64,000 nt of DNA from Nocardioides sp. zg-1228 (lineage in GTDB: Bacteria > Actinomycetota > Actinomycetes > Propionibacteriales > Nocardioidaceae). Positions 46,165-56,028 of the stretch are shown here, one piece after another. The notes under the pieces were generated by a model. The model had not been told where the DNA came from. It saw only the letters and a list, made by a program, of their open reading frames with translations, and made no database searches. Numbering within the stretch: position 1 is the first letter of the stretch; every line of letters starts with the position of its first letter. The position numbers and the translations under genes were made by a program. Location: positions 2,294,001 through 2,358,000 of the forward strand of contig NZ_CP070961.1 in NCBI RefSeq assembly GCF_017086465.1, in the 5' to 3' direction.

Positions 46165-47532
46165 TCAGCCGCCGCGGACGATCCGCCGGACCCGCTCCCA
46201 GCGCTCCTTGACGCCTGCCTCGGCGCCGAGCGACGTCGGACGGTAGTAGCTCGCGTCGGCGAGGACGTCGGGAAGGTACTGCTGCTCGGCCACACCGAAG
46301 GGCTTGTCGTGGGGGTAGGCGTAGCCCTTGCCGTGCCCGAGGTCCGTGGCGCCGCCGTAGTGGGCGTCGCGCAGGTGGGAGGGCACCTGCCCGATCTTCC
46401 CGGCCCGTACGTCGGAGAGGGCCGCGTCGATCGCGGTGATCACGGCGTTGGACTTGGGGGCGACGGCGAGGTGGATGGTGGCCTGGGCGAGGTTGATCCT
46501 CGCCTCCGGCATCCCGATGAGCTGCACCGCCTGGGCGGCCGCGACGGCCGCCTGCAGCGCGGTCGGGTCGGCCAGCCCGACGTCCTCGCTCGCGTGCACC
46601 ACGAGGCGGCGGGCGATGAAGCGCGGGTCCTCGCCCGCCTCGATCATCCGGGCGAGGTAGTGCAGCGCCGCGTCGGGGTCTGACCCGCGGATCGACTTGA
46701 TGAAGGCGGAGATCACGTCGTAGTGCTGGTCGCCCTGCCGGTCGTAGCGCACGGCGGCCTGGTCGACCGCGGTCTCGGCGGTGGCGAGGTCGATCGTGGC
46801 CACGCCGTTGCTGCTCGCGGCGCCGGCGGCGGCCTCGAGGTAGGTGAGGGCGCGCCGGGCGTCACCGCCGGCGAGGCGGACGAGGTGGTCGCGGGCGTCG
46901 TCCTCGAGGACCGTGCTGCCGGCCAGCCCCCGCTCGTCGACGAGCGCCTGGTCGATCACCTCGGCGACGTCCTCGTCGGTCAGCGACTGCAGCCGCAGCA
47001 GCAGGCTGCGCGAGAGGAGCGGGCTGATCACCGAGAAGAACGGGTTCTCCGTGGTGGCGGCGATCAGGGTGACCCACCGGTTCTCCACGCCCGGCAGCAG
47101 CGCGTCCTGCTGAGCCTTGGTGAAACGGTGCACCTCGTCGACGAACAGGACGGTCTCCTGACCGCCCCTGGCCAGCTCGGCCCGGGCGCCGTCGATGGCG
47201 GCGCGCACCTCCTTCACCCCGGCGGCGACCGCCGAGACCTCCACGAACCGGCGTCGGGTCTGCTGGCTCACGATCGCCGCGATCGTGGTCTTGCCGGTGC
47301 CGGGCGGGCCCCACAGCAGCAGCGACATCGACTGGTCGCCCTCGATCAGCCGGCGAAGCGGAGAGCCGGCCGCCCGCAGCTGCTGCTGGCCGACGAGCTC
47401 GTCGATCGTGCGCGGCCGCATGCGCACGGCCAGGGGCGCGGACGCGTGCGTGTTGGCGCCCAGCGAGCCGGCGCTGGGCACGGAGCCGGGCGCGGGTTGC
47501 CCCGCGCCCGGGATCTCGAAGAGGCCGTCCAC
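46165..47532 (-). CDS. rarA: Replication-associated recombination protein A (RarA/MgsA)
   Basis: A 455-aa AAA+ ATPase. Walker [11 protein letters not shown] is near residue 77, Walker [10 protein letters not shown] near 125, sensor I AATTENP, then arginine-finger region SRSLLLRL. The C-terminal MgsA domain includes [19 protein letters not shown] and the HDKPFG region. It acts at stalled replication forks and forms tetramers. It starts with GTG. Confidence 0.95.
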   Translation of the reverse strand: MDGLFEIPGAGQPAPGSVPSAGSLGANTHASAPLAVRMRPRTIDELVGQQQLRAAGSPLRRLIEGDQSMSLLLWGPPGTGKTTIAAIVSQQTRRRFVEVSAVAAGVKEVRAAIDGARAELARGGQETVLFVDEVHRFTKAQQDALLPGVENRWVTLIAATTENPFFSVISPLLSRSLLLRLQSLTDEDVAEVIDQALVDERGLAGSTVLEDDARDHLVRLAGGDARRALTYLEAAAGAASSNGVATIDLATAETAVDQAAVRYDRQGDQHYDVISAFIKSIRGSDPDAALHYLARMIEAGEDPRFIARRLVVHASEDVGLADPTALQAAVAAAQAVQLIGMPEARINLAQATIHLAVAPKSNAVITAIDAALSDVRAGKIGQVPSHLRDAHYGGATDLGHGKGYAYPHDKPFGVAEQQYLPDVLADASYYRPTSLGAEAGVKERWERVRRIVRGG

Positions 47533-47569
47533 GCCGGGAAGTATCCCCCGGGCGCCGACGGCGCTCGAC

Positions 47570-48898
47570 TCAGGCCCCCGTCGTCTGCTTGGTCCGGAGG
47601 TCGTACCAGGTCTTCTCGTAGCCCGGGATCGTGAGCTGGGTGTTGCTGGGCGTGGCGCCCGGCACCGGCGTGCCCTGGTCGTCGACGCCGAGCAGCTCGG
47701 TCGTCACCGGAGTGGCGGGATGCGCGCCCAGCTCGCCCGCGAAGTGGCAGGCCACCTTGTGGCGCTTGCCGATCTGCAGCAGCGGCGGCTCGACCTTCGC
47801 GCAGATCTCCTGCGCGAACTGGCAGCGGGTGCGGAACCGGCAGCCCGACGGCGGGTTGATCGGGCTCGGCACGTCACCCTCGAGCCGGATGCGCTCGCGC
47901 CGGCCGCCGATCGCGGCCTGCTTCACGTCGGGCACCGCGGACAGCAGCGCCTGGGTGTAGGGGTGGTGCGGCTTGGCGTAGATCGTCTCCCGGTCGCCGA
48001 TCTCCACGATCTTGCCGAGGTACATCACGGCGATCTCGGGGCAGAAGTGGCGCACGATGGCGAGGTCGTGGGCGATGAAGAGGAACGCCACGTCGAACTC
48101 GGTCTGGATGTCCTGGAGCAGGTTGACCACCTGCGCCTGGATCGACACGTCGAGCGCGGAGACCGGCTCGTCGGCCACGAGGACCTTGGGGTTGAGCGTG
48201 AGCGCCCGGGCGATGCCGATGCGCTGGCGCTGGCCACCGGAGAACTCGTTGGGGTAGCGGTTGTAGTGCTCGGGGTTGAGGCCCACGATCTCGAGCAGCT
48301 CCTGCACGCGCGGCAGGATCTTGTTCTTGGGCACGATCTTGTGCACCTCGAGCGGCGCTCCGACGATCGTGCCGACGGTGTGCCGCGGGTTGAGCGAGGT
48401 GTAGGGGTCCTGGAAGATCATCTGCACGTCGCGGCGCAGCGGCTTCATCTCCTTGTTGGAGAGCTTGGCCAGGTCCTTGTCGGCGAACATCATCGAGCCG
48501 CCGGTCGGCTTGTAGAGCCGGGTGATCAGGCGTCCGGTCGTCGACTTGCCGCAGCCCGACTCCCCCACCAGGCCCAGCGAGCCTCCCTTGGGGACCTCGA
48601 ACGAGATCCCGTCGACGGCCTGCACGTGCCCGATGGTGCGTCGGACGATGCCCGAGGACCTCACCGGGAAGTACATCTTGAGGTTGTCGACCGTCAGCAC
48701 GGCCGGGGCGTCGGGGTCGAGCTCGGCGGCCACGTGGCCCTGCTCGGCCAGCGTCGCGAAGTCGAGGTCGACGGGGATGTCGTCGTCGCCGTAGGCCTCG
48801 CTCACCGGGTTGGTGAGCTCACGCTCCCCGGTCTCCGCCGCGTTGGCTCCGATCTCGGTCGGTTCGATCTCGGCGCGGGCGTTGGGATCCTGGGTCAT
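47570..48898 (-). CDS. oppF: Oligopeptide ABC transporter ATP-binding protein OppF
   Basis: A 442-aa ATPase of the Dpp/Opp family. Walker [10 protein letters not shown], signature [14 protein letters not shown], Walker [13 protein letters not shown], followed by the C-terminal Fe-S/oligopeptide domain [19 protein letters not shown]. An unusual acidic N-terminal extension of about 75 residues precedes the ATPase domain. The ATG overlaps the oppD stop (ATGA). It powers import together with OppD. Confidence 0.92.
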   Translation of the reverse strand: MTQDPNARAEIEPTEIGANAAETGERELTNPVSEAYGDDDIPVDLDFATLAEQGHVAAELDPDAPAVLTVDNLKMYFPVRSSGIVRRTIGHVQAVDGISFEVPKGGSLGLVGESGCGKSTTGRLITRLYKPTGGSMMFADKDLAKLSNKEMKPLRRDVQMIFQDPYTSLNPRHTVGTIVGAPLEVHKIVPKNKILPRVQELLEIVGLNPEHYNRYPNEFSGGQRQRIGIARALTLNPKVLVADEPVSALDVSIQAQVVNLLQDIQTEFDVAFLFIAHDLAIVRHFCPEIAVMYLGKIVEIGDRETIYAKPHHPYTQALLSAVPDVKQAAIGGRRERIRLEGDVPSPINPPSGCRFRTRCQFAQEICAKVEPPLLQIGKRHKVACHFAGELGAHPATPVTTELLGVDDQGTPVPGATPSNTQLTIPGYEKTWYDLRTKQTTGA

Positions 48899-49998
48899 CG
48901 GGTCTCCTCGACGAGGTCGGGGGCGATCTCGGGCAGCACTTCCGCGTGGTAGACCGCGATGGGGTCGGCCAGGTGGCAGCGCTTGAGATGGGCCGTGCCC
49001 GTGCTGGCCGGCAGCAGGTCGGGGAGCTGGGTCGAGCACAGGTCGCCGGGGACCTTGTCGGAGTGCACGCACCGGGGGTGGAAGGAGCATCCCGGCGGCG
49101 GGCGCAGCAGGCTGGGCGGGTTGCCCGGGATCGGGATCAGGCGCGCGTCGGTGGACGCCGACACCTCGGGCACGCTGGAGAGCAGCCCCCAGGTGTAGGG
49201 CATCTCCGGCGTGGTCAGGATCTGCTTGGTCGTGCCGAACTCCACGCACCGCCCGGCGTACATCACCAGGACGTCGTCGGCCATCTCGGCGATGACGCCG
49301 AGGTCGTGGGTGATGATGATGACCGCGGAGTTGAACTCGCGCTGGAGGTCCTGGAGCAGGTCGAGGATCTGCGCCTGCACCGTCACGTCGAGCGCGGTGG
49401 TCGGCTCGTCGGCGATCAGGAGCGACGGGTCGTTGATCAGGCCCATCGCGATCATCGCGCGCTGGCGCATGCCCCCGGAGAACTGGTGGGGGTAGTCGTC
49501 GACGCGCCGGTCGGGCTGCGGGATGCCCACGCGGTCGAGCATCTCGATCGCCTTGCGGCGCGCGTCGCGCTTGGAGGCACCGGAGTGGTGCACCAGGTAG
49601 GCCTCCGCCAGCTGCGAGCCGATCTTGTAGAACGGGTGCAGGGCCGCGAGCGCGTCCTGGAAGATCATCGCCATCTCGTTGCCGCGCAGGCTGCGCATGC
49701 GCGACTCGCTGAGGCCGACGACCTCGGTGCCGCCGACGCGGATCGAGCCGGAGATCTGCGCCGACTTGGTGTCGTGCAGGCCCATCACGGCCATGCTCGA
49801 GACCGACTTGCCGGAGCCCGACTCGCCGACGATGCCGAGCGTCTTGCCCTTCTCGACCGAGTAGGACAGTCCCTGCACCGCGGTGACGGGGCCGTCCTCG
49901 GTCGGGAAGGTGACCTTCAGGTCCTCGACCTGGAGGAAGGGGCCTTCGGCCTCCGCGGAGGCGGGGGCACTCGACTGGGTCATGGGAACGCTGGTCAC
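48895..49998 (-). CDS. oppD: Oligopeptide ABC transporter ATP-binding protein OppD
   Basis: A 367-aa ATPase. Walker A GESGSGKSV, Q-loop IFQDALAALHPF, signature SGGMRQRAMIAMGL, Walker B LLIADEPTTALD and the Cys-rich C-terminal domain GCSFHPRCVHSDKVPGDLC. GTG 49998 overlaps the oppB stop as GTGA; an in-frame ATG five codons later is also possible. Works as a pair with OppF. Confidence 0.92.
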   Translation of the reverse strand: MTSVPMTQSSAPASAEAEGPFLQVEDLKVTFPTEDGPVTAVQGLSYSVEKGKTLGIVGESGSGKSVSSMAVMGLHDTKSAQISGSIRVGGTEVVGLSESRMRSLRGNEMAMIFQDALAALHPFYKIGSQLAEAYLVHHSGASKRDARRKAIEMLDRVGIPQPDRRVDDYPHQFSGGMRQRAMIAMGLINDPSLLIADEPTTALDVTVQAQILDLLQDLQREFNSAVIIITHDLGVIAEMADDVLVMYAGRCVEFGTTKQILTTPEMPYTWGLLSSVPEVSASTDARLIPIPGNPPSLLRPPPGCSFHPRCVHSDKVPGDLCSTQLPDLLPASTGTAHLKRCHLADPIAVYHAEVLPEIAPDLVEETR

Positions 49999-51005
49999 GA
50001 GAGCCTCACCCTCGGGTCGAGGACGCTGTAGACGATGTCCACGAGCAGGTTGGAGATGATCAGGACGACGGCGCTGAACAGGGCGGTCGCCTGCACCACT
50101 GGCAGGTCACGGCCCTGGACCGCCTGCAGGCTCCACCACCCGATGCCCTGGATCTCGAAGATCCGCTCGGTGAAGATGGTGCCTGCGAGGAGCGTGCCGA
50201 AGTCGATGCCGAAGATCGTCACGACCGGCACCAGCGCGGCGCGCAGTCCGTGCTTGTAGACGATCGTGCGAGCCGGGAGGCCCTTGGCCTTGGCGGTGCG
50301 GATGTAGTCCTCGCTGAGGGCCTCGACCATCGCGCCGCGGGTGAATCGGGTGTACTGGGTGCACCCGAAGATGCCGAGTGCCACCCAGGCGAGGAACAGG
50401 CCGCTGAACCACTTCCATGGCCCGTTGGCGCCTATCGAGAAGTAGCCCGTGTCGCTGAAGAGCGGCACCTCGAACGTGATCGTGAGGTAGAGCCAGGTCA
50501 GCAGGGCGAAGAGGTAGTAGGGGATCGAGCTGATGAACAGGAAGCTCGACACCAGGGCCTTGTCGGCCACGGTGCCGCGCCGTCTCGCGGCGGCGACACC
50601 GATGGGCACCCCGAAGAGCAGGTAGAGGAACGCACCGCCGATCGCCACGGAGAAGGTCGCGGGCATGCGCGAGACGAGCTCCTCCTTGACCGGCTGCTTG
50701 GTGCGGAAGCTGACGCCGAGGCACGGGGCGGAGCACTCGTACTCGTTGGACGCGATGGTGAGCGTGCGACCGACGAAGATGCCCTCGACGTACTTGGCGT
50801 ACTCCTCGTAGACCGGGTTGTTGTAACCCAGGGTCTTCTCGTAGACCGCGAGCTTCTGCTGGGTGCACCTGTTGCTGGTCTCGCGGTCACAGATCGGCTG
50901 CGCCGGGCTCGAAGGGCCGTACCAGAACAGCAGGAAGATCGCCATCGAGACCAGGGCCACGACGAGGACTCCCGAGATCAGGCGCTTCACGACATAGGCA
51001 AGCAT
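49995..51005 (-). CDS. oppB: Oligopeptide ABC transporter permease OppB
   Basis: A 336-aa permease with six helices. The first is the N-terminal LISGVLVVALVSMAIFLLF. The EAA loop for ATPase contact appears as MVEALSEDYIRTAKAKGLPARTI-like sequence near residues 226-248. A loop between TM1 and TM2 contains three or four cysteines (ICDRETSNRC, YECSAPCLG), unusual for OppB, suggesting a disulfide-bonded external segment. Confidence 0.92.
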   Translation of the reverse strand: MLAYVVKRLISGVLVVALVSMAIFLLFWYGPSSPAQPICDRETSNRCTQQKLAVYEKTLGYNNPVYEEYAKYVEGIFVGRTLTIASNEYECSAPCLGVSFRTKQPVKEELVSRMPATFSVAIGGAFLYLLFGVPIGVAAARRRGTVADKALVSSFLFISSIPYYLFALLTWLYLTITFEVPLFSDTGYFSIGANGPWKWFSGLFLAWVALGIFGCTQYTRFTRGAMVEALSEDYIRTAKAKGLPARTIVYKHGLRAALVPVVTIFGIDFGTLLAGTIFTERIFEIQGIGWWSLQAVQGRDLPVVQATALFSAVVLIISNLLVDIVYSVLDPRVRLS

Positions 51006-51078
51006 CGCTGGTCACTCTCCGGGGATGGTGGATGAGTCGGCCCCCGAGGAGACAGCCTATCGGGGTCCGGGCTGGCGA

Positions 51079-51107
51079 GTGGGGGCTCCCGGTCCGGGAG
51101 CCCCCAC
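51079..51107. terminator. Stem-loop between oppA and oppB
   Basis: A perfect 12-bp stem (51079-51090 with 51096-51107) and a GGTCC loop lies in the 174-bp spacer between oppA and oppB. No U-tract follows. Its place suggests an attenuator or 3' stabiliser that keeps the binding-protein transcript above the permease level. The remainder of the spacer shows nothing clear. Confidence 0.55.
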
Positions 51108-51179
51108 CCGTCAGTGTGGTGCTGGGTCGTGCTGGGGACTACATGGTGCTCCAGGTCGAGGACCTGATGAGCGCCAGGA

Positions 51180-52949
51180 TCACTGCATCACGTACAGGTC
51201 CTTGTAGTTCGGCGCACCGATCGAGCCATCGCCCGAGGGGTTGCCGACCTTGGTGCCGAAGACGAACAGGTCGTTGCGGAACGCGGTCGGGATGATCGGG
51301 AAGTACTCCGTCATGATCTTCTCGTCCAGGTCGCCCCAGGCAGCAGCCTGCTCGTCGAGCGGCAGCGTGCTGATGCGGTCCATCTCGTCGTTGACCGAAG
51401 CCTCGTCGAACAGAGCGGTGTTGTAGACGGCACCACCCTTGAGCAGCGGCGGGAGCATGGTCGAGCCCGACGGCCAGTCCGAGCACCAGTTGACGCCACG
51501 GAGGTTGAGCTTCTTGTTGACCTTGTTGTCGGGGTCGAGCCAGATGTTGTACGGCGACTCCTGCACCGGGATCGCCTTGACCGAGAAGCCGGCGGCCTCG
51601 TAGCCCTTGGTGATCTGGTCCTGGGTGGCCTTCGCCAGCGGGTCGACCTCGTAGTAGACCATGGTGATCGGGTACGGGGTCTCGACGCCGGCCTCCTCCA
51701 GGAGGGCCTTGGCCTTCTCCGGGTCGTAGGTGATCTGCTCACCGTCGACCTGGAAGTCCTTCTTGCCGGCCATGCCGGGGGGCATCACCGAGTTGGCGGG
51801 GATGCGGGTGACACCGGGCACCTCGCCGCCGGCGATCCACACGTCCTCGTAGGGGTACGCGTAGGCGAGCGCCTTGCGGACCTCGATCTCGGGGATCTTG
51901 TTGTAGTCCGGGGTCAGCGTGGAGACGCACTGCGAGGTCTGCTGGACCAGGCGGTCACCCAGCTGGCCGTTGGCGTCGTTGTACTTGTCCGAGCCGAGCG
52001 AGGTGGACACGGCCGTCTGGCTGTCGGCGTTGTCGGAGAGCATGATCTCGTCGACCTTGGCCTGGTCCTGGTTGAACTTGAAGACGAACTCGTCGGCGTA
52101 CTGGTGACGACCCGGGTCGGAGTCAGCGGCCCACTGGTCGTTCTTCACGAGGACGAGCTCCTCGTTGGGCTTGTAGCTCTCGACCTTGTAGGGGCCGTTG
52201 GACAGCGGCTTGGTGCCGTAGTTCGGCGGCTTGGAGGCGTTGCCGAGGGGCGCGGGGCCCATCGCCATGAACGCGCCCCAGTAGTCCATGTCCGGGAAGG
52301 GCGTGGACATCGAGATGGTGACGTCCTGGCCGTCGACCGCGATGCCGTCCCAGTTCTCGCACTTGGGGTCCTTGGCGGTGTAGGGGCCCTCGTAGTCCTC
52401 GGCACCCGCGAAGTAGTGCTTGGAGTACTCGGTGCCGGCACCGGACGGGAACGCCTCGGAGTCGAGCGAGCGGCAGATGCCGAACGCGACCTCTTCGGCC
52501 GTGACGGGCTTGCCGTCCTCCCACGTCGCGTTGTCACGGATGGTGAAGGTCCACTCCGTGTAGTCGTCGTTGGGGGTGCCCAGGTCGGTGGCGAGGTCGG
52601 GCACCAGCACCGGCTGGCCGTTCTCGTCACGGATGTACTGGGTCAGCGAGCGGCTCGTGAGCGCCTGCTGGATCGAGTTGCCGGTCACCGACCAACCAGC
52701 GGTCGGGTCGAGCGTGTCCGGACCGGGGTCTCCGGGCAGGTAGACCGTGATGGTCCCGCCCGGGGTGGCACCCTCCACCTCGGCAGCGGGGGCCTGACGC
52801 TCAGCGTCCTTGGTGCCCCCTCCCTGGTCGCCGAACTCTCGAGTCGTCCCGCTCCCGGTCTCGCCCTCGTCCGACGACCCGCCACCGCAGGCGGCGAGCG
52901 TCAGTAGGGCAGCACCGGCAACGAGCGCGAGCGGCTTGTTCCGCTTCAT
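51180..52949 (-). CDS. oppA: Oligopeptide-binding lipoprotein OppA (SBP family 5)
   Basis: A 589-aa extracytoplasmic solute-binding protein. A signal peptide ends with lipobox LAAC (lipid-modified Cys21). The mature protein has the SBP_5 features: WTFTIRDNATWEDGKPVTAEEV, then SNGPYKVESYKPNEELVLV. A Gly/Ser/Glu-rich linker follows the Cys. It binds peptides outside the membrane for OppBCDF. ATG 52949 starts the gene, 78 bp after oppC. Confidence 0.92.
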   Translation of the reverse strand: MKRNKPLALVAGAALLTLAACGGGSSDEGETGSGTTREFGDQGGGTKDAERQAPAAEVEGATPGGTITVYLPGDPGPDTLDPTAGWSVTGNSIQQALTSRSLTQYIRDENGQPVLVPDLATDLGTPNDDYTEWTFTIRDNATWEDGKPVTAEEVAFGICRSLDSEAFPSGAGTEYSKHYFAGAEDYEGPYTAKDPKCENWDGIAVDGQDVTISMSTPFPDMDYWGAFMAMGPAPLGNASKPPNYGTKPLSNGPYKVESYKPNEELVLVKNDQWAADSDPGRHQYADEFVFKFNQDQAKVDEIMLSDNADSQTAVSTSLGSDKYNDANGQLGDRLVQQTSQCVSTLTPDYNKIPEIEVRKALAYAYPYEDVWIAGGEVPGVTRIPANSVMPPGMAGKKDFQVDGEQITYDPEKAKALLEEAGVETPYPITMVYYEVDPLAKATQDQITKGYEAAGFSVKAIPVQESPYNIWLDPDNKVNKKLNLRGVNWCSDWPSGSTMLPPLLKGGAVYNTALFDEASVNDEMDRISTLPLDEQAAAWGDLDEKIMTEYFPIIPTAFRNDLFVFGTKVGNPSGDGSIGAPNYKDLYVMQ

Positions 52950-53027
52950 GCTGTCCAGCCTTTCTTTCTTGTTCTCACCGAGGACGGCGTCATCGGCGAC
53001 GTGCACAACCTGGGGTCGAGCCGTGGC

Positions 53028-54062
53028 TCAACGACGGGTCTTGGGGTCGAGGGCGTCGCGGACCGCGTCGCCCAAGAGATTGAGGGAGAGCACCAGCGCG
53101 ACGATGCCGAGCAGCGGCTGCCACAGGTACTGCGGGTACTCCCGGAAGTAGGTCGGCGTGGCCGCCTTGAGGATCGTCTGGCCCCACGAGACACCGTCGG
53201 TGACGCCGATGCCGAGGAACGCCAGTCCGGCTTCGAGCGCCACGAAGGACGGCAGCATCAGCGACACGCTGATGATGATGGGCGCCGCCAGGTTGGGCAG
53301 CAGCTCCTTGAACAGCACCCGCGAGGTCGGCATGCCCACCACCCGGGCGGCCTGCACGAACTCGCGCTCACGGAGCGCGAGGACCTCACCGCGGATCAGG
53401 CGAGCCGTGCCCATCCAGCCGAACATGGCCAGCACGCACACCAGCATGAACTTCTGGATCGTCGCGTAGTCCTCGGAGGTGTTGAACCGGTCGTTGAGGA
53501 TCGGGGAGAGGGTCAGCGCGGCGAGCAGGAACGGGACCGTCAGGAACATGTCGATGAAGAACGACAGGACCTTGTCGACCGTGCCGCCGAGGAAGCCGGC
53601 CACGAGCCCGACGATCACGCCGAGCGTGCTGGCGATCAGCGTCGCGACCGTCGCGATCATCAGCGAGATCCGGCACCCGTGCAGCCAGTAGGCGAGGTTG
53701 TCCTCGCCGGTGCGGGGGGCCACGCCCATCGGGTGGTCCCAGGTGAACGGACCGTTGGGCGGGCCCATCTCCGGCTTGGGCATGCCGTTGTTGAGGCCGT
53801 CGACGCGCTCGCTGGCCAGCGGCGTGACGAGGTCGACGCCGAAGATGTTGGTGATCGTGCCGGCGAACACGGCGCAGATGATGAAGAACAGCACCACCAC
53901 CGCGCACACGACGGCGATCTTGTCGCGAGCCAACCGTCCGAGCGCGATGCGCAGGGGCGACTTCCCGGAGATCTCCTTGGCCTTGGGGCTGTTGGGGTCC
54001 TGGTGCTCCGGATCGGAGTTCAGGATGCCCAGCGTCTCGGGCCCTGCGATCTCTGCCGACAT
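53028..54062 (-). CDS. oppC: Oligopeptide ABC transporter permease OppC
   Basis: A 344-aa permease with an N-terminal OppC_N domain, first helix AVVCAVVVLFFIICAVFA, five further helices, and the EAA loop REREFVQAARVVGMPTSRVLFKELLPN split near residues 250-275. It is the promoter-proximal gene of an operon ordered C-A-B-D-F, whereas A-B-C-D-F is the common order. Partner of OppB. Confidence 0.92.
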   Translation of the reverse strand: MSAEIAGPETLGILNSDPEHQDPNSPKAKEISGKSPLRIALGRLARDKIAVVCAVVVLFFIICAVFAGTITNIFGVDLVTPLASERVDGLNNGMPKPEMGPPNGPFTWDHPMGVAPRTGEDNLAYWLHGCRISLMIATVATLIASTLGVIVGLVAGFLGGTVDKVLSFFIDMFLTVPFLLAALTLSPILNDRFNTSEDYATIQKFMLVCVLAMFGWMGTARLIRGEVLALREREFVQAARVVGMPTSRVLFKELLPNLAAPIIISVSLMLPSFVALEAGLAFLGIGVTDGVSWGQTILKAATPTYFREYPQYLWQPLLGIVALVLSLNLLGDAVRDALDPKTRR

Positions 54063-54089
54063 GCTCTCCCCATCTGGTTCGGGACTGGC

Positions 54090-54123
54090 CGGCGCAGCCC
54101 GGGGTCTCCCGAGGGCTGCGCCG
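54090..54123 (-). promoter_or_regulatory. Leader stem-loop upstream of oppC
   Basis: An 11-bp stem (54090-54100 with 54113-54123) and 12-nt loop about 30 nt before the oppC ATG. A TAGAGT -10-like hexamer (minus strand, about 54132-54137) would put it inside the mRNA leader. It could regulate translation or stability. Confidence 0.4.
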
Positions 54124-54168
54124 AGCGCGACTCTATGTGACGTCCGTGGTGGGCACGGTCACCGACGG

Positions 54169-54184
54169 GTAACGATCCCGTTAC
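54169..54184. promoter_or_regulatory. Inverted repeat upstream of the opp promoter
   Basis: GTAACG-ATCC-CGTTAC, a 6-4-6 inverted repeat, lies about 105 bp before oppC and above the putative -10, where an activator or repressor could bind. Such short repeats occur by chance, so support is weak. Confidence 0.3.
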
Positions 54185-54234
54185 GACGCGGTGCACCGGG
54201 GTCGCCGCCAGGACACGGCAAACCCTTCGAAGGA

Positions 54235-56028
54235 TCAACCGGCGGGCGGGACGTCCTTCGCGGGGACGGCGTCCACACCGGCTTCCTTGCGCTGCTCCGG
54301 GGTGATCGGAGCGGGCGCGGCGGTGAGGGGGTCGAAGCCGCCGCCTGACTTGGGGAAGGCGATCACGTCGCGGATGGAGTCGGTGCCCGCGAGCAGCGCC
54401 ACGATCCGGTCCATCCCGACGGCGATGCCGCCGTGCGGGGGTGCGCCGTACTTGAACGCGTCGAGCAGGAATCCGAACTTCTCCTGCGCCTCGTCGTCGG
54501 TGAGGCCCATCACGGCGAAGACGCGCCTCTGCACGTCGCCGCGGTGGATACGGATCGACCCGCCGCCGAGCTCGTTGCCGTTGCAGACGACGTCGTAGGC
54601 GTAGGCCAGGGCATTGCCGGGGTCGGTGTCGAAGGTGTCCATGAACTCCGGCTTGGGGCTCGTGAACGCGTGGTGCACGGCCGTCCACGCGCCCGCGCCC
54701 ACGGCCACGTCGCCGCTGGCCACCGCCTCCGAGCTGGGCTCGAACAGCGGGGCGTCGACGACCCACGTGAACGCGAACGTGGAGTCGTCGAGCATGCCGG
54801 CGCGGCGCCCGATCTCGAGGCGGGCGGCACCGAGCAGCGCGCGGCTGCTCTTGGCCGGGCCGGCGGCGAAGAAGACGCAGTCGCCCGGCTCGGCGCCGAC
54901 GTGGGCCGCGAGGCCGTCGCGCTCGGCGTCGGTGAGGTTCTTGGCCACCGGGCCGCCGAGGGTGCCGTCCTCCCCGATCGTGACGTAGGCCAGGCCCTTG
55001 GCGCCGCGCTGCTTGGCCCACTCCTGCCACGCGTCGAACTGCCGACGCGGCTGGCTGCCGCCGCCCGGCATCACGACCGCGCCGACGTAGGGCGCCTGGA
55101 ACACCCGGAACTGGGTGTCGGAGAAGTAGTCGGTGCAGTCGACGAGCTCGAGGCCCATCCGGAGGTCGGGCTTGTCGGAGCCGTAGCGGGCCATCGCCTC
55201 GGCGTACGTCATCCGGGGCAGCGGCCGCTCGATGGTGTGGCCGGCCTGCGCCCACATCGCCTCCAGGACGTCCTCCATCAGCGTGATGACGTCCTCCTGG
55301 TCCACGAAGCTCATCTCGATGTCGAGCTGGGTGAACTCGGGCTGGCGGTCGGCGCGGAAGTCCTCGTCGCGGTAGCAGCGCGCGATCTGGTAGTAGCGCT
55401 CCATGCCGCCGACCATGAGCAGCTGCTTGAACAGCTGCGGGCTCTGCGGCAGGGCGTACCAGCTGCCGGGCGCCAGGCGCGCGGGCACCAGGAAGTCGCG
55501 AGCGCCCTCGGGGGTGGACCGCGTCAGCGTGGGCGTCTCCACCTCCACGAAGTCGCGCGCGTCGAGCACGTCGCGCGCCGCCTTGTTGATCTTGCTGCGC
55601 AGCCGCAGCGCGGCGTTGGGGCCGGAGCGGCGCAGGTCGAGGTAGCGGTGCTTGAGGCGGGCCTCCTCGCCGACCTCGCCGCCCTTGTGACCGGACGCGT
55701 CGTCGACGGGGAACGGCAGCGGGTCGGAGGCGGAGAGCACCTCGACCTCGGTCGCGACGACCTCGATCTCGCCGGTCGCGAGGTTGGGGTTCTGGTTGCC
55801 CTCCTTGCGGGCCACGACCTCGCCGACCACCTTGATGCAGTACTCGCTGCGGAGGCTGTGGGCGACCTCCTCGTCGCGCACGACCACCTGCACGACTCCG
55901 CTGCGCTCGCGCAGGTCGAGGAACGCGACGCCGCCGTGATCGCGCCGCCGCGCCACCCATCCGGCGAGGGTGACGGTCTGGCCGACGTTGTCGGCGCGCA
56001 GGGCGCCGGCGTCATGGGTGCGGATCAC
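54235..56028 (-). CDS. aspS: Aspartyl-tRNA synthetase
   Basis: A 597-aa bacterial-type AspRS. Anticodon-binding OB domain at the N terminus ([28 protein letters not shown]), class II motif 2 [25 protein letters not shown] region, GAD insertion in the middle, and motif 3 [13 protein letters not shown]. It attaches Asp to tRNA-Asp and, where GatCAB is present, may also serve tRNA-Asn. The GTG overlaps the hisS stop as GTGA. Confidence 0.97.
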   Translation of the reverse strand: MIRTHDAGALRADNVGQTVTLAGWVARRRDHGGVAFLDLRERSGVVQVVVRDEEVAHSLRSEYCIKVVGEVVARKEGNQNPNLATGEIEVVATEVEVLSASDPLPFPVDDASGHKGGEVGEEARLKHRYLDLRRSGPNAALRLRSKINKAARDVLDARDFVEVETPTLTRSTPEGARDFLVPARLAPGSWYALPQSPQLFKQLLMVGGMERYYQIARCYRDEDFRADRQPEFTQLDIEMSFVDQEDVITLMEDVLEAMWAQAGHTIERPLPRMTYAEAMARYGSDKPDLRMGLELVDCTDYFSDTQFRVFQAPYVGAVVMPGGGSQPRRQFDAWQEWAKQRGAKGLAYVTIGEDGTLGGPVAKNLTDAERDGLAAHVGAEPGDCVFFAAGPAKSSRALLGAARLEIGRRAGMLDDSTFAFTWVVDAPLFEPSSEAVASGDVAVGAGAWTAVHHAFTSPKPEFMDTFDTDPGNALAYAYDVVCNGNELGGGSIRIHRGDVQRRVFAVMGLTDDEAQEKFGFLLDAFKYGAPPHGGIAVGMDRIVALLAGTDSIRDVIAFPKSGGGFDPLTAAPAPITPEQRKEAGVDAVPAKDVPPAG

